DNA of 64,000 bases from Capra hircus (taxonomy: Eukaryota > Chordata > Mammalia > Artiodactyla > Bovidae). Under the pieces are notes generated by a model. The model saw only the letters and a list, made by a program, of their open reading frames with translations. It was not told the origin of the DNA and ran no database searches. The stretch is from the NCBI RefSeq assembly GCF_001704415.2, contig NC_030820.1, positions 39,352,036 through 39,416,035 of the forward strand. Direction: 5' to 3'. Of the stretch, positions 22,830-34,207 are shown piece by piece (position 1 is the first letter of the stretch; the number at the start of each line of letters is the position of its first letter). The position numbers and the translations under genes were made by a program.

Positions 22830-25800
22830 TGGAGGTGGCAAGAGTGAATATCGACATTTTAGGAATCAGTGAACTAAAATGGACTGGAATGGGTGAATTT
22901 AACTCAGATGACCATTATATCTACTACTGTGGGCAAGAATCCCTTAGAAGAAATGGAGTAGCCATGCTGCTGCTGCTGCTAAGTCGCTTCAGCCGTGTCC
23001 GACCCTGTGCGACCCCACAGACGGCAGCCCACCAGGCTTCACTGTCCCTCGGATTCTCCAGGCAAGAACACTGGAGTGGGTTGCCATTTCCTACTCCAAT
23101 GCATGAAACTGAAAAGTGAAAGTGAAGTTGCTCAGTCGTGTCTGACTCTAGCGACCCTATGGACTGCAGCCTACCAGGCTCCTCCGTCCACGGGATTTTC
23201 CAGGCAAAAGTACTGGAGTGGGGTGCCAACAGTCAACAAAATGGTCCGAAAGGCAGTACTTGGATGCAATGTCAAAAACGACAGAATGATCTCTGTTTGT
23301 TTCCAAGGTAAACCATTCAACATCACAGTAATCCAAGTCTACAGCCCAACCAGTAATGCTGAAGAAGCTGAAGTTGAAAAGTTCTATGAAGACCTACAAG
23401 ATCTTCTAGAACTAACACTCCAAAAAGATGTCCTTTTCATTATAGGGGACTACAATGCAAAAGTAGTAAGTCAAGCGACACTTGGAGTAACAGGCAAATT
23501 TGATCTTGGAGTACAAAATGAAGCAGGGCAAAGGCTAACAGGGTTTTGCCAAGAGAACGCACTGGTCATTGCAAACACCCTTTTCCAACAACAAAAGAGA
23601 AGACTCTACACATGGACATCACCAGATGGCCAACACCAAAATCAGACTGATTATATGCTTTGCAGCCAAAAATGGAGAAGCTCTATACAGTCAGCAAAAA
23701 CAAGACTGGGAGCCGACTGTGGCTCAGATCATGAACTCCTTATTGCCAAATTCAGACTTAAATTGAAGAAAGCAGAGAAAACCATTAGACCATTCAGGTG
23801 TGACCTAAATCAAATCCCTTATAATTATACAGTGGAAGTGGGAAACAGATTCAAGGGATTAGATCTGATAGAGTGCCTGAAGAAGTCTGGACGGAGGTTC
23901 ATGACACTGTACAGGAGGCAGTGATCAAGACCATCCCCAAGAAAAACAAATGTAAAAAGGCAAAAGGTTGTCTGAGAAGGCCTTACAAATAACTGAGAAA
24001 AGAAGAGAAGCAAAAAGCAAAGGAGAAAAGGAAAGATATACCCTTTTGAATGGAGAGTTCCAGAGAACAGCAAGAAGAGGTAAGAAAGTCTTCTTCAGTG
24101 ATCAATAGAAAGAAACAGAGGAAAACAACAGAATGGGAAAGACTAGAGATCTCTTCAAGAAAATTAGAGATACCAAAGAAACATTTCATGCAAAGATGGG
24201 CTCAATAAAGGACAGAAATGATATGGACCTAACAGAAGCAGAAGATATTAAGAAGAGGAGGCAAGAATACACAGAAGAACTAAACAAAAAAGATCTTCAT
24301 GACACAGATAACCATGATGGTGTGATCAGTCACCTAGAGCCAGACATCGTGGAATGTGAAATCAAGTGGACCTTAGGAAGCATCACTACAAACAAAGCTA
24401 GTGGAGGTGATGGAATTTCAGTTGAGCTATTTCAAATCCTAAAAGCTGATGCTGTGAAAGTGCTGCACTCAATATGCCAGCAAATTTGAAAAACTCAGCA
24501 GTGGCCACAGGACTGGAAAAGGTCAGTTTTCATTTCAATCCCAAAGAAAAGCAATGCCAAAGAATGTTTACACTACTGCACAATTGCACTCATCTCACAT
24601 TCTAGAAAGCAATGCTCAAAATTCTCCAAGCCAGGCTTCAACAGTACAAGAACTGTGAACTTCCAGATGTTCAAGCTGGATTTAGAAAAGGCAGAGGAAC
24701 CAGAGATCAAATTGCCAACATCCGTCAGATCATCGAAAAAGCAGAAGAGTTCCAGAAAAACATCTTCTGCTTTATTGACTATGCCAAAACCTTTGACTGT
24801 GTGAATCACAACAAACTGGAAAATTTTTCAAGAGATGGGAATACCAGACCACCTGACCTGCCTCCTGAGCAATCTGTATGCAGTTCAGGAAGCAACAATT
24901 AGAACCAGACATGGAACAACAGACTGGTTCCAAATCGGGAAAGGTGTACATCAAGGCTATATATTATCATCCTACTTATTTAACTTATATGCAGAGTAGA
25001 TCAATTGAAATGCTTGGCTGGATGAAGCACAAGCTGGAATTAAGATTGCCGGGAGAAATATCAATAATCTCAGATATGCAGATGACAATAACCTCATGGC
25101 TTAGAAAGCGAAGAACTAAAGAGCCTCTTGATGAAAGTGAATGAGGAGAGTGAAAAAGTTGCCTTAAAACTCAACATTCAGAAAATGAAGATCACAGCAG
25201 CCAGTCCCATCACTTCATAGCAAATAGATGGGGAAAAAATGGAAATAGTGAGATACTTTATTTTGGGGGCTCCAAAATCACTGTAGATGGTGACTGCAGC
25301 CATGAAATTAAAAGACACTTGCTCCTTGGAAGACAAGCTATGACCAACCTAGATAGCATGCTAAAATGCAGAGACATTACTTTGCCAACAAAGGTCCATC
25401 TAACCAAAGCTATGGTTTTTCCAGCGGTCATGTATGGATGTGAGAGTTGGACTGTAAAGAAAGCTGAGCACTGAAGAACTGATGCTTTTGAACTGTGATG
25501 TTGGAGAAGACTCTTGAGAGTCTCCTGGACTGCAAGGAGATTCAGCCAGTCAATCCTAAAGGAAATCAGTCCTGAATATTCATTGGAAGGACTGATGCTA
25601 AAGCTAAGGCTCCAATACTCTGGCCACCTGATGTGAAGAACTGACTCATCTGAAAAGACCCTGATGCTGGGAAAGACTGAAGGCGAGAGGAGAAGGGGAC
25701 GATAGAAGATGAGATGGTTGTATGGCATTACCAATTTGATGGACATGAGTTTGAGTAAGCTCTGCTAGTTGATGATGGACAGGGAAGCCTGGCATGCTGT

Positions 25801-25853
25801 AGTCCATGGGGTTGCAAAGAGTAGGACACAACTGAGCGACTGAACTGACGTGA
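22830..25853 (+). repeat. BovB LINE, long copy with endonuclease and broken RT region
   Basis: BovB from tggcaagagtgaatatcgac to the terminal gagcgactgaactgac, missing its 5' end and interrupted by a BOV-A2 SINE at 22965-23228. The AP-endonuclease part keeps the family motifs FIIGDYNAKV, the YTWTSPDG block and GADCGSDHELL. Downstream the reverse transcriptase region is broken by several stops and frameshifts (for example near 24487 and 24820-25150); fragments such as TFDCVNHNKL and SRDGNTRPPDL remain. It is a non-functional retrotransposon copy in intron 6, antisense to RALGAPA2. Confidence 0.95.
22965..23228 (-). repeat. BOV-A2 SINE inserted in BovB
   Basis: Reverse dimeric BOV-A2: a (GCT)n run, the first monomer gctaagtcgcttcagccgtg ... 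gccatttcctactccaatgc, a linker gaaactgaaaagtgaaagtg, and the second monomer ending gtactggagtggggtgcca. BovB resumes with agtcaacaaaatggtccgaa. Confidence 0.95.
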
Positions 25854-26624
25854 AGAAAAGATTGACCATATTATTCACATTTCTTTTCCACACTTAGCTT
25901 GATAGAAATTTGCCTTTCTATACTAAAGGGAGAGAGGGAAAATGGTATTGTCAAGACTTGCTGAAGGTTTGAATGTAGCAGGTACAGGAGAAATCAAGGA
26001 TTTTTCCCAAGCTTCTGGGCAGATGATGGTGACAAATACTGAGATGAAGCCTGAGACAGTGAGGCTCTGGTGAAGACAGCAGACTCAAGGCTTCAGTTAT
26101 GGTTGTGTTCAGTTTAGATGTATTGGGACATTCAAGTTGAGGTTCAAGCAGGCAGTTTCATATATAAACCTGAATATATAAGAGGCTAGAAGAAGGAGCC
26201 AGAAAAATAAATTCAGTATCATCGGCAAGCAGATGGTGAATGATGTTGGTGAATGACGTTGCTGAATGTCTCCCAGGGCACAAAACCACTGCCGAGTAAG
26301 AATCACTACCCTCTACATATATTGTTTTTATAAGATTTGGTTTATCTTCCCATTTTCTTCCATGTTAAAAATATCAGGGAATACACCCACATATTCACAA
26401 TCTTGCTTTTTATTACACAGCAGGTGGCATAATCTTCTGTACTTTACACTTTTCACTTATTAATGGTACCTCTTAAAAAAAGTAATAAATTATTCCCCCC
26501 ACATAATTCTTACTGTAATTCTTAGTCTAAAAGTAAAGTGGAAGGACAGCATTTTTTAACACTGAGTTCGCGTGAATGTGTATCTTAAAATTCTGAACAA
26601 GTTCACCTTTCCTGCAACATTTAC
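25854..26624. other. Intron 6 sequence, no feature seen
   Basis: About 770 bp of AT-rich sequence between the BovB 3' end and exon 6. No recognisable feature. Confidence 0.5.
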
Positions 26625-26683
26625 CTTGCACACTCACTCGGCTCCTCTGTGGCATTCTTCAGTAAGATACTTATGAGGCAGTG
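26625..26683 (-). CDS. RALGAPA2: RALGAPA2 window exon 6 (short, 59 nt)
   Basis: A small exon of 59 nt: 19 full codons plus AG, which completes an Arg codon with the first G of the next exon. It reads HCLISILLKNATEEPSECA(R). It is too short to stand out as an open frame, and is supported by an acceptor gtttttag, a donor gtaaat and perfect phase agreement with its neighbours at 27733 and 20262. It codes for a helical segment. Skipping it would shift the frame, so it should be constitutive. Confidence 0.9.
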
Positions 26684-26950
26684 CTAAAAACACAAAATGA
26701 AGGAAAGTAAAAACCTTGCTTAGTAGTTGACTTCCCACATGTTCTGTCCATGTTTTAAGGCAGTCTGGGGCCACTGAAGGACTGAGGAGGGCAGAGCCCC
26801 CAATCAAGGAAACCTGGGGAAGGACACAGAGGGCCTGGGGAAGCGCCATGGTGCTCTCAGATGGGGGAGGGCTCCCCGGGATCTAAAGCCCTCTAAAGAA
26901 GAGCGTTTCTTTGTACACAACAAAAACTGAGCAGAGCAAACGATTCTTCC

Positions 26951-27146
26951 TGGGCTTCCCCGGTGGCTCAGGTAAAGATTCTGCATGATCCCTAGGTCAG
27001 CAAGATCCCCTGGAGGAGGACATGGCAACCCACTCCAGCATTCTTGCCTGGAGAGTCCCATGGACAGAGGAGCCCGGAGGGCTGTAGTCCATGGGGTCGC
27101 AAAGAGTTGGACACGGGGCTAAAAGTGACTGAGCACGCACACACGC
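26951..27146 (+). repeat. Bov-tA SINE, head partly deleted
   Basis: Forward copy tgggcttccccggtggctca, then a shortened tRNA-like part (gattctgcatgatccctagg) and the BovA body to gagttggacacgg with a CA-rich tail. It lies in intron 5. Confidence 0.9.
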
Positions 27147-27732
27147 ATAGGGAAAAAAAAAATCTCAGTTTTCTTTTTACCTGGATTATATACTGTACAC
27201 TGAATTACATATTATTCATGGGTACTATAGATACACAAATTGATTGATTGATTTGAAAGCCATCTCTGATTGCCCCAAAGTCAGCTGAGGAAAAAAATCA
27301 GCTTTATTCTCCAAGGAATAATTTAGAACTTCAAATATTAGTAGTATTTAATCAGGCCAATAATGGAATTGAATATTTCAATTATTTCTTATAAATTCAT
27401 TTGATGCACAAATGCAGCCTAATTAAACTAATAAAATTATTACAAAGAATGGTTCATTACAAAATTATGATCCACAGGGATGATAAACAGATCTAAGAAA
27501 AAATACCACAGAACGTAGCCATCAGTTACAACTGTAGCACACTCTGCATCTAGCTCATTTAATCCCACAAAACTAATGTTCTAAAAAAAAACAACTATTG
27601 ATATATCTAAAGGACTGAGCAAAACTTTCAGGGATAAACAGCACCGAGCTTAATAATGGAAGAGGGAACCACAGAACCACACAGGTCGAGTGAGAAGAGG
27701 CTAACCTGAGATTCCATCATGGCATCACGTAC

Positions 27733-27861
27733 CTTGACATCTTCTGCTCCCGGGGCGACTTCAGCAACTTCAGGTACCGGCTGCCACAGGGGGATCTCGC
27801 GGTAGGTGTTCGGAAAGCAGACCAGAGACCCGAGAATGGTGAGGGCTTCCGAACGAGGTGC
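27733..27861 (-). CDS. RALGAPA2: RALGAPA2 window exon 5
   Basis: This 129-nt, 43-codon, phase-0 exon begins APRSEALTILGSLVCFPNTY, continues REIPLWQPVPEVAEV and ends in APGAEDVK. The PRSEAL..LGSLVCFPN..RE block is conserved in RalGAP alpha proteins; the following acidic Pro/Val/Glu stretch is the variable part and supports alpha-2. Acceptor tgtgtgcag (with a pyrimidine-rich run) and donor gtacgt are clear. The exon has several CpGs, unlike the flanking intron. Confidence 0.95.
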
Positions 27862-28763
27862 CTGCACACAGGAAAGAGGAATGAGACACACACTGGCCTT
27901 TTTGTTAGAAATGTTAGATAAGCGACAACATGTTTTACTTTTCCATGACTTCGAGACAGCTCTGCTGGGGCAATGGTCTCAGGGATGAAGTCACTATATG
28001 TTTACTGTTTTACTGCATGTTTTAAATACAAAGATTTTAAACGACTAACGGCAAAATGTTCAGATTTGCTGAAGTTGGTCAGGGAGCTCACAGCTTCTTG
28101 TTACACAACCTCCAGAAGGCAAGACCCACACCAGTCACCATCCAGGCCTAGTCTCACCTGACCCCTCATGGCAGGGGATGTGGCCAACAGCTCCCGTGCT
28201 CCAGAGAGCCCTTCCATCAGTCAGACACCTTAGTGGATTGCAGAGGGGGCCTGACAGTCCCTGTGCTCGAACCCCTCATTTCTCAGGATCTGGACTCCGG
28301 GGTGCAGAGCCCAGTTCTTGGCCGTCTCCCTTCCTAGACCTACACTCACTTCTCCAGGACATCCAGACCTGAGGCTTTAAATGCCTCCTCCATGTGGCTA
28401 ACTCTCCACCACCACCTCTCTGTAGCCCAGGCTTCCTTCCTGAGTCCACATCTGTAGACCCAACGACGTGTCTGCCATCTCTGCTCGGGGTCCAGAAGGC
28501 ATCTCACCCCAACAGGCTAGTCCTTGCCATGGGGTCCTATGACTGCATGATGCCCCCTGCCTCCAGTACTACCCTCTCCTCTCTGCTCTTACTTTTCCCT
28601 ATTTTCATGTTAACAAAATTTCTAAATGTATAAGTGGAAAAATGTGATATCCATGGACCCAACGCCTAGATGCAAGATGTTACCACTCTTGCCTCATTCA
28701 TTTCCTTTTTCATTTTTTTCATTTCAATATTTAATATTTGTTTAAAACTTTCCACTTTTGAGA

Positions 28764-28801
28764 CTTCCCTAGTGGTCCAGTGGTTAAGAATCTGCCTTCC
28801 A
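28764..28801 (+). repeat. CHR-type SINE, left part (split by an L1)
   Basis: Head of a tRNA-derived SINE: gacttccctagtggtccagt then ggttaagaatctgccttcca. The right part resumes at 31084 after an L1 insertion, and the last 16 bp (28786-28801) are the duplicated target. Confidence 0.9.
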
Positions 28802-31067
28802 CATAGAAGGAACATACCTCAACATAATAAAAGCCAAAATTATGATAAATCCAAAGCAAACATTATCCTCAATGGTGAAAAATGGAAAGCATTTCCCCTA
28901 AAGTCAGGAGCAAGACAACGGTGCCCACTCTCCCCACTACTATTCAACATAGTTTTGGAATTTTTAGCCACAGCAATCAGAGAAGAAAAAGAAATAAAAG
29001 GAATCCAGATGGAAAAGAAGAAGTAAAACTCTCACTGTTTGCAGATGACATGATCCTTTACATAGAAAACCCTAAAGAAACCATCAGAAAATTACTAAAG
29101 CTAATCAACGAACATAGTAAAGTTACAGGATATAAAATTAATACACAGACATCCCTTGCATTCCTATACACTAACAATGAGAAAACAGAGAAATTAAGGA
29201 AACAATCCCATCCACCACTGCAATGAAAAGAATAAAATACCTAGGAATAAATTTACCTAAAGAAACAAAAGACCTATATATAGAAAACAAAGATGACACA
29301 AATAGATGGAAAAATATACCATGTTCATGCATCAGAAGAATTCAATATAGTGAAAATGAGTATACTACCCAGAGCAATCTATAGATTCAGTGCAATCCCT
29401 ATCAAGCTACCAACAGTATTTTTCATAGAACTAGAACAAATAATTTCACAATTTGTATGGAAACACAAAAAACCTCGAATAGCCAAAGCAATCTTGAGAA
29501 AGAAGAATGGAACTAGAGGAATCAACCTGCCTGACCTCAGACTATACTACAAGGCTACAGTCATCAAGACAGTATGGTACTGACACAAAGACAAAAATAT
29601 GGATCAATGGAAGAAAATAGCCCAGAGATAAATCCACGCACCTATAGACACCTTATCTTTGACAAAGAAGGCAAAAATATACAATGGAGAAAAGACAATC
29701 TCTTTAACAAGTGGTGCTGGGAAAGCTGGTAAAAGAATGAGACTAGAACACTTTCTAACACCATAGCCAAAAAAGAAACTCAAAATGGATTAGAGATCTA
29801 AATGCAAGACCAGAAACTATAAAACTCCTAGAGAACACAAGCAGAACACTCTGACATAAATCAGAGCAAGATCCTCTGTGACTCACCTCCCAGAGTAATG
29901 GAAATAAAAGTAAAAATAAACAAATGGGACATAATTAAAATCGAAAACTTTGATACAATGAAGGAAACTATAAGCAAGGTGAAAAGAAAGCCTTCAGAAT
30001 GGGAGAAAATAATAGCAAATGAAGCAACTGACAAACAATTAACCTTAAAAATATACAAGCAGCTCATGTCCCTGAATATCAGATAAATAAACGACCCAAT
30101 CAAAAAAATGGGCCAAAGAACGAAACAGACGTTACTCCAAAGAAGACGTACAGATGGCTAACAAACACATGAAAAGATGCTCAACATCACTCATTATCAG
30201 AGAAATGCAAATCGAAACCACAATGAGATACCATTTCACGCCAGTCAGAATGGCTGCTATCTAAAAGTCTATAAGCAACAAATGCTGGAGAGGGTGTGGA
30301 GAAAAGGAACCCTCTTACATTGTTGGTAGGAATGCAAACTAGTACAGCCACTATGGAGAACAGTGTGGAGATTCCTTAAAAGACTGGAAATAGAACTTCC
30401 ATATGACCCAGCAATCCCACTGCTGGGCATACACACTGAGGAAACCAGAACTGAAAGAGACACGTGTACCCCAGTGTTCATCACAGCACTGTTTACAATA
30501 GCTAGAGCATGGAAGCAACCTAGATGTCCGTTGGCAGACAAATGGATAAGAAAGTTGTGGTACATATACACAATGGAATATTACTCAGCTATTAAGAAGA
30601 ACGCATTTGAGTCAGTTCTAATTAAGTGGATGAAACTGGAGCCTATTATGCAGAGTGAAGTAAGTCAGAAAGAAAAAAACCCAATACAGTATATTAACGC
30701 ATGTATATGGAATTTAGAAAGATGGTAACAATGCCCCTATATTTGGGACAGCAAAAGAGACACAGATGTAAAGAACAGACTTTTGGACTCTGTAGGAGAA
30801 GGCAAGGGTGGGATGATTTGAGAGAACAGCACTGAAACAAGTATATTACTATATGTGAAACAGATGACCAGTCCAAGTTCGATGCATGAAACAGGGCGCT
30901 CAGAGCCAGTGCACTGGGACAACCCTGAGGGATGGGATAGGGAGAGGGGTTTGGGATCAGGGGACACATGTACACCCAAGGCTGATTCGTGTCAATGTAT
31001 GGCAAAAATCACCACAATACTGTAAAGTAATTAGCCTCCGTTGAAATAAATAAATTAATTTAAAAAA
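28802..31067 (+). repeat. Ruminant L1 LINE, 5'-truncated, inserted in a SINE
   Basis: About 2.27 kb of L1 3' sequence: the end of the ORF2 reverse transcriptase with the catalytic FADD motif (SLFADDMILYIE at about 29030-29065), the C-terminal domain (PYDPAIPLLGIH, IYTMEYYSAIKK) and the 3' UTR ending in an A-rich tail. Several stops and frame changes interrupt ORF2 (for example 29027, 29224-29226, 29581), so it cannot code for a working protein. Antisense to RALGAPA2, intron 4. Confidence 0.95.
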
Positions 31068-31230
31068 AAGAATCTGCCTTCCAAATTAGGGGGTGCAGGT
31101 TCAATCCCTGGTCAGGGAGCTAAGACCCCACATGCCTTGTGCCAAAACAGAAGCAATATTGTAACAAATTCAATAAAGGCTTAAAAAATAGCCCATTTTA
31201 AAAATGAAAAAAAAAACTTAAAAAAAAGTT
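31068..31230 (+). repeat. CHR-type SINE, right part, preceded by target duplication
   Basis: AAGAATCTGCCTTCCA at 31068-31083 repeats 28786-28801. The SINE then continues with gtgcaggttcaatccctggt, cagggagctaagaccccaca and an A-rich tail with gaagcaatattgtaacaaat. Confidence 0.9.
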
Positions 31231-31399
31231 TCTACTTTCAATAAAGCAAATTCAAGACACTGTGTCATTCCACCTCTGTGCCCTCCAGAGGGAGCAGCTG
31301 ACTTGTGTTAACTCAAAATTTTGACTAAGCAGCTGTGGCCCCATCGAAACACCTCTCACTGGTTCCCTTATGATTTTAAACCTCAAGTTTAAACTAAGG

Positions 31400-31632
31400 C
31401 TGTGGTGGTGGTGGTTTAGCCACTAAGTCATGTCCAACTCTTTGCTATCCCATGGACTGTAGCCCACCAGGCTCCTCTGTCCATGAGATTTTCTAGGCAA
31501 GAATACTGGAGTGGGGTGCCATTTCCTTCTTCAGGGCACCTTCCCAAGCCAGGGATCGAACCTGTGTCTCCTGAATAGCAAGAGGTTTCCTGCATTGCAT
31601 GTGGATTCTTTATCAACTGAGTCACCATCTTA
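31400..31632 (-). repeat. Bov-tA SINE
   Basis: Reverse copy from gccactaagtcatgtccaac to ttatcaactgagtcacca, preceded by a short GGT run. Its tRNA-like part carries a small insertion (gaatagcaagaggtttcc). Intron 4. Confidence 0.9.
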
Positions 31633-33342
31633 CCTGATATTAATAAGCTGCAGTGATTCAAAGCAATTTGAAGAGGTACTGTCTCTTTATGCAATGTAAC
31701 TCTTACATTCACATTCTCATATTTTCTCTTTTTCTCTTTAAAAAATGTTTTGGAAGGCTACTTTAATAACTCATCTAACCAAAAGATAAATTTTCACTGA
31801 GAATGACCATCATGCATGAAATTATCACTAGAAAGGGCACCAGCATTTTCACAGGAAATTCTCAGAGCAAGTAAATAAAATTTCAATAATGTATGATTTT
31901 CCTTCCTCTATCCTCTTTTTCCAAATGTTTTTTTTTTTCTGAAAGTTTTTTCAATTTTTTTCCAAAGATTTTTCAATGCAGATTTGAATGATTAAAAATA
32001 AATTAGGAGATTATTAGCGAATGATTATCCTATAATCTTTTTCAGAAATAAGTATGAAAAGTTGTCATAATCTTTACAAAAAAGTCAAATTCAACATTTT
32101 CCTTCCATCTTTCCACTCATCCTTCCCTTTTGCTCTCATATCTCTTTCCTCCCCTTTGTTTTTAATTTATCTCTACAAGAAAAATTGCATGAACGTGCTA
32201 GCATGAAATACCAGTGATACAAAGTATTAAGAAACAATTTAATTTAAAATCCAGGGCTGGAGTTTGAATTTGCCCTGAGAGAAAGAAATAAGGAAAATGA
32301 AAAAAGTAACAATGTGTTAAAAAAAACTTAGGTAGCTGGATACTCATGTTGATTTTAATACCAGTCATGACAAACATTAAAACTAATTTATTTACACCAT
32401 TTGAATTGAAGTTGTGTCCAACTCTCTGCAACCCCATGGACTGTAGCCTAGAGGGCTCCTCTGTCCATTGGATTTTCCAGGCAAGGATACTGGAGTGGGT
32501 TGCCATTTCCTTCTCCAGGGCATCTTCCTGACCTAGGGATCAAACTCAGGTCTTCCGCATTGCAGGCAGATACTTTACCATCTAAGCGACCAGGAAAGCC
32601 ATTTGAAGAGGGGAAAAATAGGTCTGGACAGGTAACAGCCGTACAGAACACAGATGTGTACAAGTACAGATGTGAAAGCCTTTAAACTAAAACAGATAAG
32701 AATCTTCATTCAAAGGCATTAATACCTTGCCCTAATAATAACAGTATTAGGAGGTAAACATTGAGGTTACAAATAAATTCTTTTTGTAGCCCTTAATGCT
32801 CATTTAGTCCACTAGCTTCTAGTTTTTTAGTATAAGAATTCTGCCCGAGTTTTAAGCCATATGAACAAAAAGATACGTATCAATTTTTTGGTTAAAGATT
32901 TTAAAGTTCTAAGTTTATATTTTAAGAACATATTTTCTATTAGACTTATAATAACTAAGACTTAATAACAAGAAAAAAGCTTCATTGAGTATGTATACTT
33001 ATGATTCTCCCTTGAACACAGATGTCCATGTCTGCGCCACCATTTACTGGAAAATGCTAATGAGATTCTAGGAGGCGAGTCCTGCTTCTCACCGTGCAAA
33101 TGTGCTGAGATATTAGTGAGGATATGATTTCTCACACTCTGGCCTTTTGATGAAACGCCTTTCCACCACCAGCGTGTCATCTTATCCTACAATTTCACAC
33201 ATCAGCTGCCAGGGCATCTACCCGAGAGCCCGGTTTCACGTTGCACTAATGAGTCAACACCTGTTAGGAGTGGAGAAATCTGAACCTTGTTAGCCACCGG
33301 GAAGCCTCCTGGGAGCCGGGTGTTGAGCATTGTCACACTCAC
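31633..33342. other. Intron 4 sequence around one SINE, no gene seen
   Basis: AT-rich DNA with a T-rich stretch at 31917-31970. Apart from the SINE at 32397-32607 I see no repeat or exon. Confidence 0.5.
32397..32607 (-). repeat. Bov-tA SINE with short target duplication
   Basis: Reverse copy from gttgtgtccaactctctgca to taagcgaccaggaaagcc. CCATTTGAA stands at 32397-32405 and 32599-32607, of which ATTTGAA is the likely duplicated target. Confidence 0.9.
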
Positions 33343-33471
33343 CGCCAGCGTGTCTGCACTGAGGACCCTGCCAGCAGCCGTGATGAAGTCCCCCACCAGC
33401 ATGGAGAAGCCAGGCAAACCCAGGGAGAAGAAGCGGGGCGGGCAGTGCCTTATGATGGTATTTAGGATATC
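33343..33471 (-). CDS. RALGAPA2: RALGAPA2 window exon 4
   Basis: The exon is 129 nt (43 codons, phase 0). It starts DILNTIIRHCPPRFFSLGLP and continues GFSMLVGDFITAAGRVLSAD to TLA. The DI..TIIRHC..RFFSLG..G block is a hallmark shared by both RalGAP alpha paralogues and by their fly and worm relatives. Acceptor cttctag and donor gtgagt are both strong. An open frame continues past the donor to 33202 but loses similarity at the splice site, so I end the exon there. Confidence 0.95.
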
Positions 33472-33540
33472 CTAGAAGGGGCGAGAAGAAAACACCACTG
33501 TAACTTTCAAGACCACAATTCCAAAGTCATCAGTTCATCT

Positions 33541-33772
33541 GTACATATGACTGGGCTCGGTTTCAGTTGTGTCTGACCCTTTACAACACTATGGACTGTA
33601 GCCTGCCAGGCTACTCTGTCCATGGCATTTTTCCGGCAAGAATACTGGAGTGGGTTACCTTGCCCTCCACCAGGAGATCTCCCCGACCCAGGGATTGAAT
33701 CCGTCTCTCCTGTGACTTCTGCATTGCAGGTGGAGTCTTTATGGCTGAGCCACAAGGGAAGCCTGGTACATA
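33541..33772 (-). repeat. Bov-tA SINE with 7-bp target duplication
   Basis: Reverse copy from ggctcggtttcagttgtgtc to gagccacaagggaagcct, bounded by GTACATA at 33541-33547 and 33766-33772. It lies only 70 bp upstream of exon 4 in transcription order. Confidence 0.9.
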
Positions 33773-33859
33773 AGGCTACTGTGTGATTATCTAAGAGAAC
33801 ACAGACTCGTGGGACTTTTTCAGTGAGAAAGGTTCTAGGAGATGAGTTAGTCCAGAGCT

Positions 33860-33960
33860 ACTATATTCATTTTACAGGTAAGAGAATGGAGATGCTAAAC
33901 CATTCGTAGGGTGACTTGTCTAAGATCTAAATCGTGGCATTGGGACTAGACGCTTCTGCC
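33860..33960 (+). repeat. MIR SINE fragment
   Basis: Short, diverged MIR-like core: attcattttacaggtaagag, aatggagatgctaaaccatt, gacttgtctaagatctaaat. Confidence is limited by divergence. Confidence 0.6.
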
Positions 33961-34002
33961 TTTTTCATGCGGAGGCAAGCTCCCTGGACAAGCTACAGGA
34001 GT

Positions 34003-34207
34003 CTTTGTATGTGCTGTGTGTTAGTTGCTCAGTCATGTCTGACTCTATGCGACCCCAGGGACTGTAGCCCCCCAGTCTTCTCTGTCCATGGGATTCACCA
34101 GGCAAGAATACTAGAGTGGATTGTCATGCCCTCCTCCAGGGGATCTTCCTGAGCCAGGGATTGAACCCAGGTCTCCTGCATTGCAGGCGGACTCTTTACC
34201 ATCTGAG
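34003..34207 (-). repeat. Bov-tA SINE, head truncated
   Basis: Reverse copy from gtgctgtgtgttagttgctc to gcggactctttaccatctga. The last bases of the tRNA-like head are missing. Intron 3. Confidence 0.9.

Noticed and set aside
28670..30728. Frames with reverse transcriptase-like text that might be read as a viral polymerase
   Set aside because: The FADD box, C-terminal domain and 3' UTR identify an L1 LINE; there are no long terminal repeats, gag or envelope-like parts.
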